DNA of 64,000 nucleotides from Methylobacterium iners (GTDB lineage: Bacteria > Pseudomonadota > Alphaproteobacteria > Rhizobiales > Beijerinckiaceae). Shown piece by piece: positions 58,627 through 64,000 of the stretch. Every line of letters starts with the position of its first letter. Position 1 is the stretch's first letter. The notes below the pieces were generated by a model, which worked only from the letters and a program-made list of their open reading frames with translations, searched no databases and had not been told where the DNA came from. The translations under genes and the position numbers were made by a program. The stretch lies in contig NZ_BPQP01000006.1 in assembly GCF_022179305.1 (NCBI RefSeq), positions 109,124-173,123 of the forward strand, read 5' to 3'.

Positions 58627-59669
58627 TGCCTCGCACTCTGAAACGTCGTGCGCGCAACCCCTCGTTCCTTGGGGATGGCAGGGCATGGATAGCCCTCCTC
58701 CCCTTGGCCTTCGCGTCCGCCTCGGTCCTCGCCGACGAGGTCTTCGTGTCGAACGAGCGCGACAACACGATCTCGGTCATCGACACGGCGAGCCTTGAGG
58801 TCACCCGCACCTTCGCGGTCGGCCGGCGGCCGCGCGGCGTGATCTTCTCGCGCGACGGGAAGCGCCTCTTCGTCTGCGCGAGCGATTCCGACGCCGTCCA
58901 AGTGGTCGATCCGGATACCGGCAAGCTCCTGCACGACCTGCCCTCGGGCGAAGACCCGGAGCAGTTCGCCCTGGCACCGGACGGCCGTACGCTCTTCATC
59001 GCGAACGAGGAGAACGCCACCACCACGGTGGTCGATGCCGAGAGCCGCAAGGTGCTCGCGCAGATCGATGTCGGGATCGAGCCCGAGGGCATGGCCGTCA
59101 GCCCCGACGGGCGCATCGCGGTGACGACATCCGAAACCACCAACATGGTCCACTGGATCGATGTGCCGAGCCTGAAGGCGATTGACGCGACGCTCGTCGA
59201 GCAGCGCCCGCGTCACGCCGAGTTCAGCCGAGACGGGACCAAGCTCTGGGTCTCTTCCGAGATCGGCGGCACCGTGGCCGTCATCGACGTGGCCACTCGC
59301 AAGGTCATCGAGACCATCGGGTTCGCGATCAAGGGCATCGCGGACGACCGGATCCAGCCCGTCGGGATCGTCCTGACGCGGGACGAGCGCTTCGCCTTCG
59401 TGGCGCTGGGACCCTCGGACCGCGTCGCAGTGGTCGATGCCAAGAGCTACAAGGTGCTTGGCTACATTCTCGTCGGCCGCCGGGTCTGGCACCTCGCGCT
59501 GACCTCGGACGAGACCCGACTTCTCGCCACCAACGGCGTCTCGGGCGATGTCTCGGTAATCGACGTCGCGAGCCAGCGCGCGATCAAGAGCATCAAGGTC
59601 GGTCGCTTCCCCTGGGGCGCCGCCGTGCGACCAGCGCCCGAAGCGAACGCCACGGGCTCCACGAGGTGA
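58626..59669 (+). CDS. PQQ-associated YVTN beta-propeller protein (PedB-like)
   Basis: This 347-residue secreted protein has seven or so YVTN-type repeats (VFVSNERDNTISVIDTASLEV, LFVCASDSDAVQVVDPDTG, LFIANEENATTTVVDAESR, LWVSSEIGGTVAVIDVATR). This is the propeller protein family tied to PQQ-dependent catabolism (PedB). The start ATG overlaps the previous stop (TGATG), and its own stop overlaps the NosR-like start (GTGA). It probably docks with its binding-protein partner in the periplasm. Confidence 0.9.
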   Translation: MPRTLKRRARNPSFLGDGRAWIALLPLAFASASVLADEVFVSNERDNTISVIDTASLEVTRTFAVGRRPRGVIFSRDGKRLFVCASDSDAVQVVDPDTGKLLHDLPSGEDPEQFALAPDGRTLFIANEENATTTVVDAESRKVLAQIDVGIEPEGMAVSPDGRIAVTTSETTNMVHWIDVPSLKAIDATLVEQRPRHAEFSRDGTKLWVSSEIGGTVAVIDVATRKVIETIGFAIKGIADDRIQPVGIVLTRDERFAFVALGPSDRVAVVDAKSYKVLGYILVGRRVWHLALTSDETRLLATNGVSGDVSVIDVASQRAIKSIKVGRFPWGAAVRPAPEANATGSTR

Positions 59670-61876
59670 CCCATCACCGTCTCGCACGGACCTCGACGGG
59701 CTCCCTCTCCCAGGGGAGAAGGGACCCAAGCTCCGTTCGCCGAGCATTCCGGTTGCGCTCGCGAGGCCTACCGACCGGCAAGCATTTGCAGGCTCATCGT
59801 TTGGTGGCTTGGACCGTCCTTCTGGTCCTCTTCACCATGCCAACCTTCGCCGGAACCCTCGACCGTGCCGGGATGGAGCGGCAGTTCCCGGCACCCCTCG
59901 TCGTCGGCGAGCGAGACGAGGCGGTGCCGGTCTGGCCGATCCTGAAGCAGGAGGCCGGCGCCTACGAGATCTTCGCCTACGCCTTCGAATCGATCGACCT
60001 CGCGCCAATCCCGGGTTTCGGCGGCACGCCGCCCAACCTTCTCGTGGCGCTGACGCCCGATGGTTCCTTCCGCGACGTGAAGGTGCTGTCCCACCACGAG
60101 CCGGTTTTCCTCGAAGGTCTCGGCTCGGAGCCGCTCTTCGCCTTCGTCGAGCAGTATGTGGGCTTGTCGGCGCGGCGCACGATCCGGGTCGGGCGCCCAA
60201 GCGCGAGAGCCAATGGTGCCTCGCCGCTCGCCGTTGTAGACGGAATCTCGATGGCGACCGCCTCGACGAGGGTTATTAACGAGTCGATCCTCGCCGCCTC
60301 ACTCGCCGTCGCCCGCCAGAAGCTTGGCTTCGGAGCGGCGGGCAAGGCTGGGCTCAAGGTTGAGGCGAAGCAGGATCTCTACGAGCCGCGGAGCGTGGCC
60401 GAACTGATCGAGCGCGGTCTCGTGAAGCGGGTCGTGGTCACGAACGGTGAGGCGGACGCTGCCTTCAAGGGCACGGCGGTGGAAGGTCAGGGCGAGGGCT
60501 CGCTCGAGGCGCCGCTCTCGGACTTGGTCATCGCCTATCTGAACGTCCCGACCATCGGCCGAAACCTTCTTGGCGAGGAACGCTTCGCCGCCTTGATGCG
60601 TGAGCTCGGCCCCGGCGACCACGCCATCCTTGTCGTCAGCACCGGCCCACTCAACCCGCTCGGCGAGGATTTCATCCTCGGCTCGATTCCCGACCGTCTG
60701 ACCGTGATCCAGGACGGGCTCGCGGTGAACGCCCGCGACATGGCGATCGAGCGCCGCGGCGGCGGGGTAGAAGGTCTACCGGCCGGGCCCTGGACCATCC
60801 TGAAGATGGTGCAGCAGGCCGGCTTTGACCCCTCCGCCCCCTGGACCCTGACCCAGAAGATCACCCGCGAGCGCGGCCAGATCCTGGTCGAACGGGTCTC
60901 CCGCGAGTTCGCCGCTGGCTACGCCCTCCCAGCGAACCTGTTCGACCGCGAAGTGCCCGAGGCTGCGGCGACCTGGTTCGACTCCTGGAAGGCGCGGGGT
61001 TGGGAACTCGGCCTAATCACGGCCTCCTTCTTCCTGCTCGTGCCGGTGCTCGTGCGCCAGCGCGGGCTCGTGGCCGACCAGACGCGCTTCACGGCTTTCC
61101 GGCTCGCCTTCCTCGCCTTCACCCTCCTGTTCATCGGCTGGTACGCGCAGGCCCAGCTCTCGATCGTGACGCTGGTCGGCCTCGTCCGGGTGGCGGTGAC
61201 CAACGGCGACCTCAGCTTCCTCCTCTACGACCCGCCCTCGCTCCTGCTCTGGGCCTTCGTGCTGGCGACTCTGGTCGTCTGGGGGCGCGGAACCTTCTGT
61301 GGCTGGCTCTGCCCCTTCGGAGCGCTGCAGGAGCTTGCCGCCCGGCCCGCGAAGGCCCTTCGCCTGCGCCAGGTCACCGTGCCGCCCTCGCTCGACCGGG
61401 GCCTACGCTTCGTGAAGTACGGCGTGCTCGCCGCGATCCTGGGCGCCGCCGCCCTCGCCTCACCCCTCGCGGACAGCTTTTCCGAGATCGAGCCCTTCAA
61501 GACGGCGATCACCCTCTACTTCGTCCGGACGCCAGCCTTCGTGGCCTACGCCGTTGGGCTAATCCTCCTCAACCTCTTCGTCTACAAGGCCTTCTGCCGC
61601 TATCTCTGCCCGCTCGGCGCTGCCCTGGCACTCGGCGGTCGCCTGCGGCTGCTCGACTGGATTCCCCGCCGGGCCGAATGCGGTAGCCCCTGCCAGCTCT
61701 GCAAGGTTCGCTGCCGCTACGGCGCCATCGCGCCCTCCGGCGAGGTCGATTACGCCGAGTGCTTCCAGTGCATGGATTGCGTCACGATCATCCACGATCC
61801 GACGCAATGCGTGCCGCAGGTGGTGGCGCGCAAGCGCGGCCGGACGCTTGCCCCGCAGCCGATGGCCGCCGAATGA
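59666..61876 (+). CDS. NosR/NirI-like flavin and Fe-S membrane protein
   Basis: A GTG overlapping the previous stop gives 736 residues; the first 45 or so look non-conserved and a later start is possible. A periplasmic FMN-binding domain has DGISMATAST near residues 192-201, where Thr198 is the likely flavinylated residue. About six membrane helices follow (residues 440-680). Cytoplasmic cluster motifs are FCGWLCPFGALQE, FCRYLCPLGAA and, near the C-terminus, CGSPCQLCKVRC and CFQCMDCV. It should carry electrons across the membrane between Fe-S clusters and the bound flavin. It is coupled to the ApbE gene. Confidence 0.9.
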   Translation: MTHHRLARTSTGSLSQGRRDPSSVRRAFRLRSRGLPTGKHLQAHRLVAWTVLLVLFTMPTFAGTLDRAGMERQFPAPLVVGERDEAVPVWPILKQEAGAYEIFAYAFESIDLAPIPGFGGTPPNLLVALTPDGSFRDVKVLSHHEPVFLEGLGSEPLFAFVEQYVGLSARRTIRVGRPSARANGASPLAVVDGISMATASTRVINESILAASLAVARQKLGFGAAGKAGLKVEAKQDLYEPRSVAELIERGLVKRVVVTNGEADAAFKGTAVEGQGEGSLEAPLSDLVIAYLNVPTIGRNLLGEERFAALMRELGPGDHAILVVSTGPLNPLGEDFILGSIPDRLTVIQDGLAVNARDMAIERRGGGVEGLPAGPWTILKMVQQAGFDPSAPWTLTQKITRERGQILVERVSREFAAGYALPANLFDREVPEAAATWFDSWKARGWELGLITASFFLLVPVLVRQRGLVADQTRFTAFRLAFLAFTLLFIGWYAQAQLSIVTLVGLVRVAVTNGDLSFLLYDPPSLLLWAFVLATLVVWGRGTFCGWLCPFGALQELAARPAKALRLRQVTVPPSLDRGLRFVKYGVLAAILGAAALASPLADSFSEIEPFKTAITLYFVRTPAFVAYAVGLILLNLFVYKAFCRYLCPLGAALALGGRLRLLDWIPRRAECGSPCQLCKVRCRYGAIAPSGEVDYAECFQCMDCVTIIHDPTQCVPQVVARKRGRTLAPQPMAAE

Positions 61877-62874
61877 GGAACAGCGACCATAGAGTCTGCA
61901 ACCGGTCAGGCGTCGAGCGCCGCAAGGTGGTTCTCGGTGCCGCCGGGCTGCTCGCTGCGGCGGCCGGCGGCGTACCGGCGTTTCGAGCCCTTGCGGAGCG
62001 GCGCGGCCTGACGACGCGTACACGCGCGGGCATCGCCCTCGGCACCACCATCTCGTTCACACTGGCAGGGACCGAACTTCGTGTTCTCGAGGCGGCGCTC
62101 GGGAACGCGTTCCGCGCCGTCCGGCAGGTCGAGGCGGCGGCAAGCCTATTCCGCCCGGACAGCGGCCTGTCGCGTCTTAACCGTGACGGCCGGCTCGCCG
62201 ATCCCGACCCCCTCCTGGTGATGCTGCTGCGCTTCGGCCTCGATCTCGCGCGGGCGACGGACGGGGCCTTCGATCCGACGGTGCAACCGCTGTGGCCGCT
62301 CTGGGCGAAGGCGGCGGCGAAGGGCACGCGGCCAAGCGATGCGGCGCTCGCCGAGGCGGTCGGCCGCGTCGGGTGGCAGGACGTCACGATCAATGAGGAA
62401 GCGATCGGTTTCGAACGTCCCGGCATGGGCGTTACCCTCAACGCACTGGTGCAAGGCTTTGCCGCAGACCAGGCGATGGCGGCGATCGCCGCACACGGCA
62501 TCGCCGACGCCTTCATTGATACCGGCGAGTTTGGTGCTCGCGGCTCGCATCCGGACGGTACACCCTGGCGGCTCGGGATCGCCGATCCGCGCGCGCCCTC
62601 GGCCCTTGCGGAGGTCGTCGTGCCCTTCACGGGCTTCGCCGCAACCTCGGGCGATTACGCGATGAGCTTCTCGCCCGACAGCAGCGACCACCACATCTTC
62701 GATCCCAGGACGGGGCGGTCTCCGCACGGGCTGTCTTCTGCTACCGTCACGGCCCCGACGGGCCTTCTTGCGGACGGACTATCGACGGCGGTCTTCGTGC
62801 TCGGCGAGGCAGGGGGACGGCGGCTCGTCGCGCAGTATCCGGACTGCACCATGCGCATCATTGCAAAAGCCTAG
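61873..62874 (+). CDS. ApbE/NosX-like FAD:protein FMN transferase
   Basis: The ATG overlaps the previous stop (ATGA) and gives 333 residues. A Tat-like RRKVVLGAAGLLAAAAGG signal opens it. The flavin-transferase core has LNALVQGFAADQ and IDTGEFGARG, the NosX-type versions of the ApbE motifs, plus SGDYAM and HHIFDPRTGRS. It attaches FMN to a Thr of a periplasmic partner, surely the coupled NosR-like protein. Its motifs lack the GGIAKGY segment of standard ApbE, as in NosX. Confidence 0.9.
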   Translation: MRNSDHRVCNRSGVERRKVVLGAAGLLAAAAGGVPAFRALAERRGLTTRTRAGIALGTTISFTLAGTELRVLEAALGNAFRAVRQVEAAASLFRPDSGLSRLNRDGRLADPDPLLVMLLRFGLDLARATDGAFDPTVQPLWPLWAKAAAKGTRPSDAALAEAVGRVGWQDVTINEEAIGFERPGMGVTLNALVQGFAADQAMAAIAAHGIADAFIDTGEFGARGSHPDGTPWRLGIADPRAPSALAEVVVPFTGFAATSGDYAMSFSPDSSDHHIFDPRTGRSPHGLSSATVTAPTGLLADGLSTAVFVLGEAGGRRLVAQYPDCTMRIIAKA

Positions 62875-62963
62875 ATCAGGGCTGTCACTGCGGCTCGCTG
62901 AGTCTGATCCTGTTCATTCACAGGGGTGAGGATTTGATGGTCATGTTGGAAGGAGAAATACCG

Positions 62964-63584
62964 ATGCCGCCTCGCATCCTGGGATTTAGTCTCGCAGTGG
63001 CGCTTTCTCTGACTGCCAGCTTCTCTATCGACTCGTTCCCTGCCGCCTCGGAGATCCCTGCTGCGGGACAGGCCGACGGCTCTGCCGATGCCGTGACCAA
63101 CCTCAGGGCCTATGCCGAGTACAAGATGGGCCACTACGATGCCGCGAAGGAGATCTGGGAGGGCCTCGCGGCCAAGGGAAACACCACCGCGATGATCAAC
63201 CTGTCGAACATGTTCTCCCAAGGGAACGGGGTCTCGGCGGATGAGAAGAAGGCGTTCAGCTACACCCGACAGGCTGCCGAACTCGGCGATGCACGCGCTC
63301 AGCATGAACTTGGCCTTGCCTACGAGAGGGGCAGCCTCGTCGAGCGAGACCTTGAGAAGGCAGGCGAATGGCTGCGAAAGTCTGCCGCGCAGGATTATAG
63401 CGACGGCCAATTCGCCTATGGGGTGCTCCTCGCCACGGGGCGCGGCAAGGGTCTCGATCGCGCCAGAGAGGCCGATAAAGTCGAGGCTATCTCTTGGCTG
63501 AGGAAGGCGCAGGCTCGCGGGAACACCGAGGCCTCGGGCTACATCGAACTACTAGACACTCCGAAGCGTGACCCAAAGGAGTAA
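62964..63584 (+). CDS. Sel1-repeat secreted protein
   Basis: The ATG at 62964 with AGGAG nine bases before gives 206 residues with a signal peptide (ILGFSLAVALSLTASF). The mature part has Sel1-type tetratricopeptide repeats (WEGLAAKGNTTAMINLSNMFSQGNGV, AELGDARAQHELGLAYERG, AQDYSDGQFAYGVLLATGRG). These are protein-interaction scaffolds. It lies 89 nt after the NosX-like gene; a link to the alcohol dehydrogenase cluster is only positional. Confidence 0.85.
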   Translation: MPPRILGFSLAVALSLTASFSIDSFPAASEIPAAGQADGSADAVTNLRAYAEYKMGHYDAAKEIWEGLAAKGNTTAMINLSNMFSQGNGVSADEKKAFSYTRQAAELGDARAQHELGLAYERGSLVERDLEKAGEWLRKSAAQDYSDGQFAYGVLLATGRGKGLDRAREADKVEAISWLRKAQARGNTEASGYIELLDTPKRDPKE

Positions 63585-64000
63585 ATCCAAACCAGTTAAG
63601 TTTGAAGCCATGACAGCGAACGAGTGCCGACAGAGCAAAATCAGCAGATATCACACCGACATGTATGAGCCAGTTCAACCACGGCTGCTATCACCTCATT
63701 TCCGAGATCGTCAAGTTCGACGAGCATATCCATAATAGAGTTGCTCACGCCTGATATCGTGGTTGACTTCCCTTTCTGCGTCTAGAAGTGGATAGCCATT
63801 AAATTACTCATTCCGATCATATGCGTCCGTTCTATATGGCTTCACAAAAGCGGACGCTCCGAAGGTCCGACTAGGGTGGAAAGCGGACGTTGGCCCTCCG
63901 TCCAAAAGCGGACGTTCCGCCTCTGACCCAGACTTGCCGCGAAAGCGCGGCTGCACGGTCCTTGGAAGCGGACGTTCTCAGACCGCATGACTGCGGACTG
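63585..64000. other. 416-nt terminal region, no supported gene
   Basis: This tail is less GC-rich than the rest and has no frame that looks coding. It holds the second 68-nt repeat copy and further AAGCGGACG(T/C)TC units near 63847 and 63965, so it is probably repetitive intergenic DNA or gene debris. Confidence 0.5.
63872..63939. repeat. 68-nt dispersed repeat, copy 2
   Basis: Same length as 52919-52986 and about four fifths identical by eye, with AGGGTGGAAAGCGGAC at one end and AAGCGGACGTTCCG in the middle. Related half-units flank it on both sides. Confidence 0.7.

Noticed and set aside
59690-59740. Possible truncated copy of the CTCCC/GGGAG palindromic repeat in the NosR-like gene's first codons
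   Set aside because: Only a short CTCCCTCTCCC...GGGAGAAGGG segment is similar; the match is too limited to call a repeat copy.

Overview
The window is high-GC DNA with dense, often translationally coupled genes. It looks like a chromosome segment of a methylotrophic alphaproteobacterium, most likely Methylobacterium or Methylorubrum (Hyphomicrobiales). I infer this from a PQQ alcohol dehydrogenase with the lanthanide signature and its usual accessory proteins, the DUF1150/Hsp20 pair, several molybdopterin-cofactor genes, an infC gene with an AUU start and many GTG/TTG starts. No database search was possible; the genus is an inference.

Region 1 (1-20.0 kb) is a nitrogen-scavenging block. It holds a creatininase-family hydrolase (cut by the window edge), a NitT/TauT-type ABC importer with a divergent NikR-like regulator, a urease cluster (ureG-ureF-ureE-DUF29-ureC-ureAB fusion; no ureD seen), a PuuE-type allantoinase, an aromatic amino acid/histidine ammonia-lyase, a RutR-like TetR regulator, and the pyrimidine operon rutA-B-C-D-F with a RutR-like operator. 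It ends with urate oxidase facing a UraD::HIU-hydrolase fusion and an allantoate amidohydrolase. Together these cover urate to allantoate to urea to ammonia, and uracil to ureidoacrylate and onward.

Region 2 (20.0-30.1 kb) holds a TerC/YjbE membrane protein, then a molybdenum-cofactor block of three different MoeA-type proteins (one fused to a periplasmic-binding-protein-like domain) with MobB. A WD40-cytochrome c protein, a large polyferredoxin-type Fe-S protein and a biotin/lipoate ligase-family protein follow. It reads like an accessory set for a molybdo-enzyme such as formate dehydrogenase, which is not itself in the window.

Region 3 (30.1-50.7 kb) is mostly housekeeping: a class A PBP, an amidotransferase, acyltransferase 3, HNH nuclease, hydrolases, a site-2-type protease, a patch of IS debris, a TPP riboswitch with thiC, infC, a glycosyltransferase, Hsp20 with DUF1150, ExbB-ExbD-TonB, a phosphoesterase, an OhrR-type regulator, a Nudix hydrolase and tRNA-Thr(GGU).

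Region 4 (50.7-53.0 kb), directly after the tRNA, is a small accessory patch with two paralogous ribbon-helix-helix proteins. Each has a perfect inverted repeat upstream and a divergent gene of unknown or poorly known function.

Region 5 (53.0-62.9 kb) is the most interesting. It contains a LuxR-type response regulator, an ExaF/PedH-like lanthanide alcohol dehydrogenase, a PedG/MoxJ-like binding protein and a PedF-like cytochrome c. A divergent, overlapping operon carries a PedA1-like binding protein, a PedB-like beta-propeller, a NosR-like flavin/Fe-S membrane protein and a NosX-like ApbE. The NosR/NosX pair sits where the ABC exporter genes of the Pseudomonas ped cluster would be, suggesting an extracytoplasmic electron-transfer module tied to PQQ alcohol oxidation. 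A Sel1-repeat protein and an apparently gene-free, repeat-bearing tail end the window.
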